From Pseudomonas putida (GTDB lineage Bacteria; Pseudomonadota; Gammaproteobacteria; Pseudomonadales; Pseudomonadaceae), in the NCBI RefSeq assembly GCF_001976065.1, contig NZ_MNAH01000012.1:62001-126000 (forward strand): a stretch of 64,000 nucleotides of DNA, given 5' to 3'. Of this stretch, positions 36,287-45,032 are shown piece after piece. Position 1 is the stretch's first letter. Each line of letters starts with the position of its first letter. Under the pieces are notes generated by a model, which saw only the letters and a list, made by a program, of their open reading frames with translations, was not told where the DNA came from and ran no database searches. The position numbers were made by a program, and so were the translations under genes.

Positions 36287-37189
36287 TTAGTGCCGGGTAT
36301 CTGACGGCGTCTCGACACCCGCTCCGGCGAACAATTGGGTGACATCGGCGACGTCGAACAGGTACTGCTGGTTGCAGAACTGGCAATCGATCTCGATTTT
36401 GCCACCGTGTTCGACCACCAGATTTTGCGCGTCTTCCATACCCAGACTGACCAGCGCATTGGCCGAACGTTCGCGCGAGCAGCTGCAACGGAAGCGCAGT
36501 TTCTGCACGTCGAACAGACGAACCTGCTCTTCGTGGTAAAGACGATGGAGCACGGTTTCGTTGTCCAGGCCCAGCAGTTCATCGGCCGTCAGGGTGGTGG
36601 CCAGCGCGGTGAGGTGCTGCCAGCTGGCGGCGCGTTCTTCTTCATCTTTCAGGCGATCGGCAGGCAGTTGCTGCAGCAACAGGCCACGGGCGCGGCGGCC
36701 ATCGGCGCAGAGCTTGATGCGAGTGCCGATCTGCTGCGACATGACGAAGTAATTGGTGAAGCAGTCGGACAAGGTTTCGCCGTCCAGATCGACGACGCCC
36801 TGATAGCGCTGGCCCTGTTTCGGGTCGATGGTCAACGTCAGCGAGCCATCCGGCATCAAGTCGGCCAGGGTGGCGTCGGGGGCGATCCGGTCGGCCTCGT
36901 AACGGGCCAGGCCACGGATATCGCGCTCGCTGGAGCACTCGATCATCAGCAGCGGAATCGGGCCTTCGGAACGGGCCTGAAGAATCAGCAGGCCATCGAA
37001 CTTCAAGGTGCCGACCAGCAACGCCGCAGCCGCCATCAGTTCGCCGAGCAGTTGCGCAACCGGCTCCGGATAGGCGTGTTTGGCCAGGACTTCAGCGTAG
37101 CTGAGTTCCAGCGAAACCATCTCGCCACGGGTGTCGCTGTCATCGAAGATGAAGCGTTGGGTGAAGTCGTTATCCGGTAAGTCGGTCAT
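36287..37189 (-). CDS. hslO: Redox-regulated chaperone Hsp33
   Basis: This 300-aa cytoplasmic holdase is activated by oxidative unfolding. The C-terminal redox switch is complete: CSC (in FRCSCSRERS) and CQFC (in IDCQFCNQQYLF) give the CxC...CxxC zinc site. The N-terminal chaperone domain has TRGEMVSLELSYAEV. It lies on the same strand as pckA, as in P. aeruginosa. Confidence 0.96.
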   Translation of the reverse strand: MTDLPDNDFTQRFIFDDSDTRGEMVSLELSYAEVLAKHAYPEPVAQLLGELMAAAALLVGTLKFDGLLILQARSEGPIPLLMIECSSERDIRGLARYEADRIAPDATLADLMPDGSLTLTIDPKQGQRYQGVVDLDGETLSDCFTNYFVMSQQIGTRIKLCADGRRARGLLLQQLPADRLKDEEERAASWQHLTALATTLTADELLGLDNETVLHRLYHEEQVRLFDVQKLRFRCSCSRERSANALVSLGMEDAQNLVVEHGGKIEIDCQFCNQQYLFDVADVTQLFAGAGVETPSDTRH

Positions 37190-37401
37190 AAGTCTGGTAT
37201 CTGAATAGGTGACAAAAGTGTTTACAGAACGAGGTTACGCCTTGGCTATAGCGTATGGCTGCCTGGTTGTGGCTTAGAGGCCGGTGGCGGTGCGCGCTTT
37301 ACGACGAATGGCACATGAGCGGCAAGCCAATTACCTCATATGGCTACGCACGGGCGCAATTACAAGTCCTGGCCTGATTAGTGCGATCGGTGGCCCCCGC
37401 T

Positions 37402-37809
37402 CTATTGCTCGTTGCTGCTGCCGCGAAACTTGAACAGATCGCGCCGCTGCTTCTTGCTCGGCTTGCCATCGGTACTCACACCCAAGGCACCTGCCTTGCG
37501 CTCGGCCGCGGCATTTTCGCGCTTGGCGATGCTGGCTTCGGTTTCGGCATACAGGGTCTGTGCTTCCGGAGCACCTCGGCGCACGATCGACAGCGCCTGG
37601 ACCACCACCGTGCGCTCCTCGAAACCGGTGCGGATCACGAATTCATCGCCAATGCGCGGCTCCTTGCCCGGTTTGCAGCGCTCGCCCCGGCAGTGCACCT
37701 TGCCGCTTTCGATCGCCGCCTTGGCCAGGGCGCGGGTTTTATAGAACCGCGCTGCCCACAGCCATTTATCCAGCCGGACTTTGTCATCCTCATCGTTTTT
37801 TTGTGCCAT
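37402..37809 (-). CDS. hslR: Heat-shock protein 15 (ribosome-associated, S4 domain)
   Basis: This 135-aa protein has an N-terminal S4 RNA-binding domain (RLDKWLWAARFYKTRALAKAAI). The basic C-terminal extension is rich in Lys/Arg, typical of Hsp15, which rescues 50S subunits carrying nascent chains. It lies upstream of hslO by 212 bp on the same strand. The short gap shows no extra gene. Confidence 0.95.
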   Translation of the reverse strand: MAQKNDEDDKVRLDKWLWAARFYKTRALAKAAIESGKVHCRGERCKPGKEPRIGDEFVIRTGFEERTVVVQALSIVRRGAPEAQTLYAETEASIAKRENAAAERKAGALGVSTDGKPSKKQRRDLFKFRGSSNEQ

Positions 37810-38024
37810 GGAATTTCCTCATCCTGAAATATTGATGAACTGTACTACCGTTTCCTCGTACCAAGAATTACGCCGTCTCGGATTACAATGCAGACATTCC
37901 AGAACCTCCTCGCGGGGCTGGAAATCCGGGCCGTAGATATCTGTCGCCTTTTAACCATTATTCTGCGTGAATACCGCGAATTCGGCCGCTTGCGGCCTGA
38001 GCGGTTTCTACCGGTTGAGCAAAT

Positions 38025-38504
38025 TTGAAGACATTTGACCATTTGACCGTTGTCGGTCTGCGCGAGTGGGTGGCGCTCCCGGATTTGGGAGTCGCGGGCC
38101 TTCGGGCAAAAATCGACACCGGCGCCAGCACCTCCAGCCTGCATGCCACCGACATCGAGACGTTCGAGCGCGACGGCGAGCAGTGGGTTCGTTTTACCGC
38201 GCACCTGGGCACGGTGGTGCAGTTGCGTCACCGCCGCTGCGAAGCACCGCTGGTAACAAGAAAAACCATTAAAAGCTCCAACGGTCATGCGCAGGTGCGA
38301 TACGTAATCAGCACCACCCTGGCCCTCGGCGACCGGGTCTGGCGGGTCGAGTTCACGCTCGCCTGCCGCAAGTCCATGCGTTATCGCCTGTTGCTTGGCT
38401 CCAAAGCCCTGATTGATGGCCAGTTGGTCGTCAATCCGGGAATCAAATATGTACAAGACAAGCCGGTGTTCCCGGTATCTACCTCCTCCACAGGTGTTGC
38501 ATGA
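38025..38504 (+). CDS. rimB: Retropepsin-like protease RimB
   Basis: This 159-aa protein has the retropepsin-like signature AKIDTGASTSSLHA (residues about 29-42). In pseudomonads this protein trims glutamate tails added by RimK. The start is TTG at 38025 (translated MKTFDHLTV), with GGTTGAG upstream. No ATG is available near the conserved N-terminus. It overlaps rimK as ATGA and forms the rimBK unit that modifies ribosomal protein S6. Confidence 0.9.
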   Translation: MKTFDHLTVVGLREWVALPDLGVAGLRAKIDTGASTSSLHATDIETFERDGEQWVRFTAHLGTVVQLRHRRCEAPLVTRKTIKSSNGHAQVRYVISTTLALGDRVWRVEFTLACRKSMRYRLLLGSKALIDGQLVVNPGIKYVQDKPVFPVSTSSTGVA

Positions 38505-39406
38505 AGATCGCTGTGCTGTCGCGGAACCCGCGTCTGTATTCCACCCGCCGCCTGGTCGAAGCCGGTACCGAACGCGGCCATGAAATGGTGGTGGTCGATA
38601 CCCTGCGCGCCTACATGAACATTGCCAGTCACAAGCCGCAGATCCACTACCGCGGCAAGCCGCTGGAAGGCTTCGATGCGGTGATCCCGCGGATCGGTGC
38701 ATCGGTTACCTTTTATGGCTGCGCGGTGTTGCGCCAGTTCGAAATGATGGGGGTTTTTCCGCTCAACGAATCGGTGGCCATTGCTCGCTCGCGGGACAAG
38801 CTGCGCTCGCTGCAGTTGCTGTCACGCCGGGGCATCGGTTTGCCAGTCACCGGTTTTGCCCACTCGCCGGACGATATTCCCGACCTGATCGAAATGGTCA
38901 ACGGCGCCCCCCTGGTGATCAAGGTGCTGGAAGGCACCCAGGGCATCGGCGTGGTGCTGTGCGAAACCGCCACGGCGGCGGAGTCGGTGATCGAGGCATT
39001 CATGGGCCTCAAGCAGAACATCATGGTTCAGGAGTACATCAAGGAGGCTGGTGGCGCCGACATTCGCTGCTTCGTGGTGGGCGACAAGGTCATTGCTGCC
39101 ATGAAGCGCCAGGCCAAACCCGGGGAGTTTCGCTCCAACCTGCATCGCGGTGGCAGCGCCAGCCTGATCAAGATCACCCCTGAAGAACGCATGACGGCCT
39201 TGCGCGCCGCGAAGGTCATGGGCCTGGCCGTGGCAGGGGTGGATATCCTGCGTTCCAATCACGGGCCACTGGTGATGGAGGTGAACTCGTCGCCAGGCCT
39301 GGAAGGGATCGAGACCACCACCGGCAAGAACGTGGCAGGGATCATCATCGAGCATCTTGAGAAGAATGGCGGGCCGAACATGACCCGGACCAAAGGCAAG
39401 GGTTAA
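38501..39406 (+). CDS. rimK: Ribosomal protein S6 glutamate ligase RimK
   Basis: This 301-aa ATP-grasp ligase adds glutamates to the C-terminus of ribosomal protein S6. Visible motifs are KVLEGTQGIGVVL, VQEYIKEAGGADIRCFVVGD and LVMEVNSSPGLEGIE (metal-binding). The length matches E. coli RimK. It is co-transcribed with rimB. It is convergent with amgS, and a repeat fills the gap. Confidence 0.96.
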   Translation: MKIAVLSRNPRLYSTRRLVEAGTERGHEMVVVDTLRAYMNIASHKPQIHYRGKPLEGFDAVIPRIGASVTFYGCAVLRQFEMMGVFPLNESVAIARSRDKLRSLQLLSRRGIGLPVTGFAHSPDDIPDLIEMVNGAPLVIKVLEGTQGIGVVLCETATAAESVIEAFMGLKQNIMVQEYIKEAGGADIRCFVVGDKVIAAMKRQAKPGEFRSNLHRGGSASLIKITPEERMTALRAAKVMGLAVAGVDILRSNHGPLVMEVNSSPGLEGIETTTGKNVAGIIIEHLEKNGGPNMTRTKGKG

Positions 39407-39412
39407 CGCACC

Positions 39413-39522
39413 GATCGCTCCCACGCTGCGCGTGGGAACGCCGCAACGGACGCTCCGCATTCGACTCTGAAAGGGACGCGGAGCGTCCCGGGCTGCATTC
39501 CCACGCAGAGCGCGGGAATGCT
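39413..39522. repeat. GCGTGGGAACG-type repeat (about 110 bp)
   Basis: Outer arms GATCGCTCCCACGCTGCGCGTGGGAACG and CATTCCCACGCAGAGCGCGGGAATG flank inner arms GGACGCTCCGC and GCGGAGCGTCC. This palindromic repeat differs from the TGTGGGAGC REP. Related copies are at 50441-50471 and 56025-56160. It lies between the convergent rimK and amgS genes. Confidence 0.8.
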
Positions 39523-39526
39523 CGGG

Positions 39527-40840
39527 TTAAACAGCATCCCGCGGCAACATCAGCCCCAACGGCAAGCGCACCCGCGCTTCCAGCCCACCGCCAGACCGGT
39601 TGCGCAACTCAACGTTGCCGCCATGCATCGAGGCAATTCGCTTCACGATTGCCAAACCCAAACCGGTGCCCTTGCCGCCCCGGGCGCGGTCGCCCCGGGT
39701 GAACGGGTTGAAAATCGCTTCCAGCTCCGAAGGATCTATCCCCGCGCCACGGTCCATGACACTCAGGACGACATAAGGCGCACTGGTATCGCCGGACACA
39801 TATGCCGCCACCTCGACCCCACTGCCCGCATGATGCAAGGCGTTGCCAATCAGGTTATTCAACAGCCGCTTCATCGACACCCGACGCAACGGGAATGGTT
39901 GAATCGGCTCAAGGCGCAAGCGCACTTTTTCTTCGGTCTGGTTGTAGGGCGCAGCGACTTCCCGGACGAGATCACTCAGGTCCACTTCCTCCACCGACTC
40001 GTCACGACCATCGCGAATGAACGCCAGGAACTGATCGAGAATCGCATCCATGTCTTCGATATCGCGAACCATGTCGTCTGTCAGGTCAGTGCGATCGCCC
40101 ATCAGCTCAAGAGACAGGCGCAACCGGGTCAACGGTGTGCGCAGGTCATGGGACACCCCGGCCAACATCAATTCCCGCTCACGCCCGGCCTGCTCGACGT
40201 CTTCGGCCATCTGGTTGAAGGCGCGATAGACCTCGGTCATTTCACTCGGTGTATCACTGATTGGCAGACGCACGCTGCGGCCCTGGCCGAGTTGCCGAGC
40301 GGCATACACCAATCGCTTCAGAGGCTGGTTGAGCTGGCTGACGAAGATCCATGCTGCGGCAGTGGACAGCAAGCCGATGGCAAGAAACCAGCCGAGCACG
40401 TTCCATATTTTCTGGCCGCGAAGCGGATGCGGATAGAGCGGGACTTTCAGCCAGGCGTCCCCCAGGCTGGGAGCTCGAACCCACAAGGCCGGAGGCGCAT
40501 GCATTCGTAAGCGCACCTCAGTGTCGGCACCCAGTTCGGCCTGCATCTGTCGCTGATAAATCTCGCTGTAGGGCCAGTGTTGTTCGCCTTCCGGCACACC
40601 GGCGCCTACCACGCGAATAAGGGGCACGGCATCGGCGATTTTTTCGCGATTTTCTTCATCGGCCGCCCAGTAGGCGCGCAGCGTCAGGGCGACGCCATGG
40701 CTGTACTGCCGGTCCACCAGCACGTCTTCGTTCATCAACAGATAAACCAGGGTCAGCGCCTTGGAAAACAGGACAACGATCAGCACCAGCCAAAGGGTGC
40801 GGGAGAAGAAACTCTGGGGGAACCAAACCGGGGTTTTCAT
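39527..40840 (-). CDS. amgS: EnvZ-type sensor kinase AmgS
   Basis: This 437-aa histidine kinase has TM1 at about 12-31, a short periplasmic domain (about 32-155), and TM2 at about 157-176. A HAMP domain follows, then the H-box AGVSHDLRTPLTRLRLS and an HATPase with NLIGNALHHA, DRGAGI and GKGTGLGLAI. It belongs to the EnvZ/OmpR family. In P. aeruginosa this pair responds to envelope stress and aminoglycosides. It is the second gene of the amgR-amgS operon. Confidence 0.92.
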   Translation of the reverse strand: MKTPVWFPQSFFSRTLWLVLIVVLFSKALTLVYLLMNEDVLVDRQYSHGVALTLRAYWAADEENREKIADAVPLIRVVGAGVPEGEQHWPYSEIYQRQMQAELGADTEVRLRMHAPPALWVRAPSLGDAWLKVPLYPHPLRGQKIWNVLGWFLAIGLLSTAAAWIFVSQLNQPLKRLVYAARQLGQGRSVRLPISDTPSEMTEVYRAFNQMAEDVEQAGRERELMLAGVSHDLRTPLTRLRLSLELMGDRTDLTDDMVRDIEDMDAILDQFLAFIRDGRDESVEEVDLSDLVREVAAPYNQTEEKVRLRLEPIQPFPLRRVSMKRLLNNLIGNALHHAGSGVEVAAYVSGDTSAPYVVLSVMDRGAGIDPSELEAIFNPFTRGDRARGGKGTGLGLAIVKRIASMHGGNVELRNRSGGGLEARVRLPLGLMLPRDAV

Positions 40841-40956
40841 GGGTAACCGTTAAACACGTGCAGGAGCGAGCGATGCTCGCACATTGCCGGTCGTGAGTCT
40901 GCGGGCAAGGACATCTTGCCCGTTGCCCGCACAAACCCGCGCCTACAAATCGTCGA

Positions 40957-41697
40957 TCACTTGGTGGCGGCGCCATCCGGAACGAACACGTAGCCCACAC
41001 CCCAGACGGTCTGGATGTAGCGCGGCTTGGATGGATCGGGTTCGATCATCCGGCGCAGGCGGGAAATCTGCACGTCGATGGAGCGCTCCAGGGCATCCCA
41101 CTCACGACCACGGGCCAGGTTCATCAGCTTGTCGCGGGTCAACGGCTGGCGGGCATTCATCACCAACGCCTTGAGCACCGCGAACTCGCCGGTGGTGAGC
41201 ATGTGCACTTCTTCGCCACGCTTGAGTTCGCGGGTGGCCAGGGACAGCTCGTAGTCACCGAAGGTCACGCTTTCGTCTTCGCTGCCCGGCGCGCCCGGCA
41301 CCGGAGCCGACTGACGGCGCAGGACCGCCTTGACCCGTGCCATCAGCTCGTCCGGGTTGAACGGCTTGGCCAGGTAATCGTCGGCGCCCAGTTCCAGGCC
41401 CTTGATCCGGCTCAGCTCATCGCCCTTGGCGGTCAGCATGATGATCGGGATTTGATTGTTCGCGCCGCGCAGGCGGCGGCAGGCGGTCAGACCGTCTTCG
41501 CCGGGCAGCATCAGGTCGAGTACAACCAGGTTGAACACTTCACGCGCCAGCAGGCGATCCATTTGTTCGGTGTTCGGTACGGCGCGGGCACGGTAGCCCT
41601 TGCTGACGAAAAAACGTTCCAGCAGGCTGCTGAGGCCCGGATCGTCGTCAACAATCAGAATTTTCTCGCCTTCAGCAATGTTTGCAGTGCTGCTCAT
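40957..41697 (-). CDS. amgR: OmpR-type response regulator AmgR
   Basis: This 246-aa regulator has a receiver domain (11-125) with the phospho-Asp in NLVVLDLMLPGEDG and conserved DD near 18-19. The C-terminal OmpR/PhoB winged helix holds LTRDKLMNLARGREWD and VDVQISRLRRMIE-like recognition elements. It is followed by amgS after a 116-bp gap holding a degenerate REP. It is divergent from tex. Confidence 0.94.
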   Translation of the reverse strand: MSSTANIAEGEKILIVDDDPGLSSLLERFFVSKGYRARAVPNTEQMDRLLAREVFNLVVLDLMLPGEDGLTACRRLRGANNQIPIIMLTAKGDELSRIKGLELGADDYLAKPFNPDELMARVKAVLRRQSAPVPGAPGSEDESVTFGDYELSLATRELKRGEEVHMLTTGEFAVLKALVMNARQPLTRDKLMNLARGREWDALERSIDVQISRLRRMIEPDPSKPRYIQTVWGVGYVFVPDGAATK

Positions 41698-42057
41698 TGG
41701 ATGCTCCTTTGATCTCGGCGCGCATTATGGCGTAGCTGCCGTTATACGCACCGTGTGCATTGTTAGCAGATTTTTCCTTTATCGCCAGGAAACCGGCCCT
41801 TGGGCCGTTGCCCCGCGATGCCCCCGAATGGCAGAACGCTGGTTATAATGCGCGGCCTTTTGTGTCAGGCAACGTCTGATCGTTACGCCGGGTAGCTGCT
41901 TTTTATTTTCATGGCGCCGGCAGTAATTGTTCGATTTCACGGGTCAACGGGATACCTTTGATCCAGGTAGCGGCGCAGGCCAGGCCGCTCAACCAGACTC
42001 GCCGGGCCTTTATCTGTGCGCCTGCGAGCCTGCTTTCACAATTTGTCAGGTGGTTAT
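41698..42057. promoter_or_regulatory. Divergent amgR/tex intergenic region
   Basis: This region of 360 bp has no credible gene. A TATAAT (41844-41849) preceded by TGG is the best -10 candidate for rightward transcription of tex. No good -35 is seen at 16-18 bp. A GC-rich patch at 41788-41815 (AACCGGCCCTTGGGCCGTT) is self-complementary (CGGCCCttGGGCCG) and could be a hairpin or an operator. Confidence 0.45.
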
Positions 42058-44382
42058 ATGGACAGCATCAACAGCCGCATCGCCGAGGAACTCGGCGTAC
42101 GCCCACAACAGGTCGAAGCGGCCGTCGCGCTACTCGATGAAGGCTCCACAGTGCCCTTCATCGCCCGTTACCGGAAAGAAGTGACCGGCAGCCTCGATGA
42201 CACCCAGCTGCGTCATCTGGAAGAGCGTCTGCGCTACCTGCGAGAACTCGACGAACGGCGCATCAGCATCCTTGCCAGCATCCAGGAGCAAGGCAAGCTG
42301 ACCCCGCAACTCGAGCGCGACATCAAGCTCGCCGACACCAAGACCCGCCTCGAAGACCTGTACCTCCCTTACAAGCAGAAGCGCCGCACCAAGGGCCAGA
42401 TCGCCCTGGAAGCCGGGCTCGGCGAGTTGGCCGATGGCCTGTTCAACGACCCGACCCTGAGCCCGGAAACCGAAGCCGCGCGCTTCATCGACGCCGAAAA
42501 AGGCGTGGCCGATGTGAAGGCCGCCCTCGAAGGCGCCAAGTACATCCTCATGGAACGCTTCGCCGAAGACGCAGGCCTGCTGGACAAGCTGCGCAGCTAC
42601 CTGAAGCAGGAAGCCACCCTCAGTGCCCGCGTGATCGCCGGCAAGGAAGAGGAAGGCGCCAAGTTCCGCGACTACTTCGAACACGACGAACCACTCAAGA
42701 GCATGCCGTCGCACCGCGCCCTGGCGATTTTCCGTGGCCGCAACGAAGGCATCCTCAGTTCCGCGCTGAAAGTCGGCGACGAACTGCCGGGCACCATGCA
42801 CCCGTGCGAAGGCATGATCGGCCAGCAGTTCGGCATCCAGAACCAGAACCGCGCCGCCGATAAATGGCTGGGCGAAGTGGTGCGCTGGACCTGGAAGGTC
42901 AAGCTCTACACCCACCTGGAAACCGACCTGCTGGGCGAACTGCGCGATGGCGCGGAAACCGAGGCGATCAACGTATTCGCCCACAACCTGCACGACTTGC
43001 TGCTGTCGGCGCCAGCCGGCCCACGCGCGACCCTGGGCCTGGACCCGGGCCTGCGTACCGGCTGCAAGGTGGCGGTGGTCGACTCCACCGGCAAGCTGCT
43101 CGATCACGCCACGGTTTACCCGCACGTGCCGCACAACAAGTGGGATCAGACCATCGCGATTCTTGCCGCCCTGTGCGCCAAGCACTCCGTGGACCTGATC
43201 GCCATCGGCAACGGCACCGCCAGCCGGGAAACCGACAAGCTGGCCGCCGAACTGATCAAAAAATACCCAGCCATGAAGATGACCAAAGTCATGGTCTCCG
43301 AAGCCGGCGCTTCGGTGTACTCGGCGTCGGAACTGGCCTCCAAGGAATTCCCGGATCTGGATGTGTCGATCCGTGGCGCGGTGTCGATTGCCCGTCGCCT
43401 GCAAGACCCGCTGGCCGAGCTGGTGAAGATCGATCCGAAATCCATCGGTGTGGGCCAGTACCAGCACGACGTGTCGCAGCTGAAACTGGCGCGAGGCCTG
43501 GATGCCGTGGTCGAAGACTGCGTGAACGCCGTGGGCGTCGACGTCAACACCGCCTCCGTGGCGCTGCTGGCGAGGATCTCCGGCCTCAACGCGACCCTGG
43601 CACAGAACATCGTCAGCCACCGCGATGAGCACGGCGCATTCAAGACCCGCGCTGCGCTAAAGAAAGTCGCGCGTCTGGGCGAGAAAACCTTCGAACAGGC
43701 CGCTGGTTTCCTGCGCGTCATGAACGGCGAAAACCCGTTGGACTCGTCGGCGGTTCACCCGGAAGCCTATCCGCTGGTTCAGCGCATCGCTGCCGAAACC
43801 GACCGTGACATCCGCTCGCTGATCGGCGATGCCGCGTTCCTCAAGCGTCTGGACCCGAAAAAATACACCGACGAAACCTTCGGCCTGCCAACGGTCACCG
43901 ACATCCTGCAAGAGCTTGAAAAGCCTGGCCGCGACCCGCGTCCCGAGTTCAAGACCGCCGAGTTCCAGGAAGGCGTCGAAGACCTCAAGGATCTGCAGCT
44001 GGGCATGATTCTCGAAGGCGTGGTAACCAACGTGACCAACTTCGGTGCTTTCGTCGATATCGGCGTGCATCAGGACGGTTTGGTGCACATCTCCGCACTT
44101 TCGGAGAAGTTCATCAAGGATCCACGGGAAGCGGTCAAGGCCGGCGACGTGGTCAAGGTGAAAGTCATGGAAGTCGACATCCCGCGTAAGCGCGTAGGCT
44201 TGTCGATGCGCATGAGCGACACCCCGGGCGAGAAAATCGACGGTGCTCGTGGTGCGCGTCCGGGATCGGCGCCCCGCCAGTCCCAGAACACCGCACCGCG
44301 TAAGGAAACCACGGCCGCAGCGCCGAGCAACAACGCCATGGCGTCGCTGTTCGCCAACGCCAAACAGCTGAAGAAACGCTGA
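42058..44382 (+). CDS. tex: RNA-binding transcription accessory protein Tex
   Basis: This 774-aa protein has an N-terminal helical Tex domain, then a YqgF/RuvX-like nuclease fold (about 325-455, LGLDPGLRTGCKVAVVDSTG). A helix-hairpin-helix part follows (about 490-560), and then an S1 RNA-binding domain (about 645-720, GMILEGVVTNVTNFGAFVDIGVHQDGL). A low-complexity Ser/Ala/Pro tail ends it. The start at 42058 has AGGTGG upstream. Its stop overlaps the ATG of the thioesterase (TGATG). Confidence 0.95.
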   Translation: MDSINSRIAEELGVRPQQVEAAVALLDEGSTVPFIARYRKEVTGSLDDTQLRHLEERLRYLRELDERRISILASIQEQGKLTPQLERDIKLADTKTRLEDLYLPYKQKRRTKGQIALEAGLGELADGLFNDPTLSPETEAARFIDAEKGVADVKAALEGAKYILMERFAEDAGLLDKLRSYLKQEATLSARVIAGKEEEGAKFRDYFEHDEPLKSMPSHRALAIFRGRNEGILSSALKVGDELPGTMHPCEGMIGQQFGIQNQNRAADKWLGEVVRWTWKVKLYTHLETDLLGELRDGAETEAINVFAHNLHDLLLSAPAGPRATLGLDPGLRTGCKVAVVDSTGKLLDHATVYPHVPHNKWDQTIAILAALCAKHSVDLIAIGNGTASRETDKLAAELIKKYPAMKMTKVMVSEAGASVYSASELASKEFPDLDVSIRGAVSIARRLQDPLAELVKIDPKSIGVGQYQHDVSQLKLARGLDAVVEDCVNAVGVDVNTASVALLARISGLNATLAQNIVSHRDEHGAFKTRAALKKVARLGEKTFEQAAGFLRVMNGENPLDSSAVHPEAYPLVQRIAAETDRDIRSLIGDAAFLKRLDPKKYTDETFGLPTVTDILQELEKPGRDPRPEFKTAEFQEGVEDLKDLQLGMILEGVVTNVTNFGAFVDIGVHQDGLVHISALSEKFIKDPREAVKAGDVVKVKVMEVDIPRKRVGLSMRMSDTPGEKIDGARGARPGSAPRQSQNTAPRKETTAAAPSNNAMASLFANAKQLKKR

Positions 44383-44765
44383 TGGACATCCCTGCCGGGT
44401 ACACCGAAAGCGCATTTTTCAAGTTGCTGGGCTGCCGTTTGCACAGCCTGGAAACCGGGGTGGCGCAAGTCGCCCTGGCCCTTGAGCCACAACTGCGCAA
44501 TCGTGCCAACAAGCTGCACGGCGGGGCCTTGTTCAGCCTGGTGGACATTGCCATGGGACTGGCCTGTTCCAGCACCCACGGCTTTGACCAGCAGAGCGCG
44601 ACCATCGAGTGCAAGATCAACTACATTCGCGCCGTCGCTGACGGTGAAGTGATGTGCACGGCCCGGGTGATCCACCCGGGTCGGCGCACGCTGGTGGTCG
44701 AAGCCGATGTGATGCAAGGCGACAAACTCGTCGCTAAAGCACAAGGCACGTTCGCTGTCCTGTAG
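44382..44765 (+). CDS. PaaI-type thioesterase
   Basis: This 127-aa hotdog protein has NKLHGGALFSLVDIAMGLA (PaaI signature, with the catalytic Asp) and CKINYIRAVADGEVMCTARV. It is coupled to tex by a one-base overlap of stop and start (TGATG). It probably hydrolyses aromatic or short acyl-CoAs. The specific substrate is unknown. Confidence 0.9.
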   Translation: MDIPAGYTESAFFKLLGCRLHSLETGVAQVALALEPQLRNRANKLHGGALFSLVDIAMGLACSSTHGFDQQSATIECKINYIRAVADGEVMCTARVIHPGRRTLVVEADVMQGDKLVAKAQGTFAVL

Positions 44766-44806
44766 CTACCGGTCATCATTTTGAGTTAATTTCAGCAATA
44801 GCCCTC

Positions 44807-44896
44807 TGTGGGAGCGAGCCTGCTCGCGAAGGCGGTGTGTCAGTCGGCGACAATGCTGACTGATCCACCCTCTTCGCGAGCAGGCTCGCTCCCACA
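44807..44896. repeat. REP pair (BIME)
   Basis: TGTGGGAGCGAGCCTGCTCG (from 44807) is inverted as CGAGCAGGCTCGCTCCCACA (to 44896), with about 40 bp between them. It lies between the thioesterase and gshA, both on the plus strand. Confidence 0.9.
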
Positions 44897-45032
44897 GGGG
44901 GTTACTGCAATCAGTGATTGACCGATTCAGTACGGCAGGAAAACCAGGCGAAAACGCCAGTTTTAACTTCACCCTTGTAGACCGTCTTGCCCACCCCCAT
45001 ATTGGGGCGACTGACGCGTGAAGGAATCCAAC

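Noticed and set aside
34548..36290. A 580-codon plus-strand ORF opposite pckA
   Set aside because: It is an exact antisense shadow of pckA, whose enzyme motifs are complete. The reverse frame is open only because of GC-rich codon bias.
42130..43632. A 500-codon minus-strand ORF opposite tex
   Set aside because: Tex has full domain structure on the plus strand. The reverse frame has no recognisable motif or RBS.
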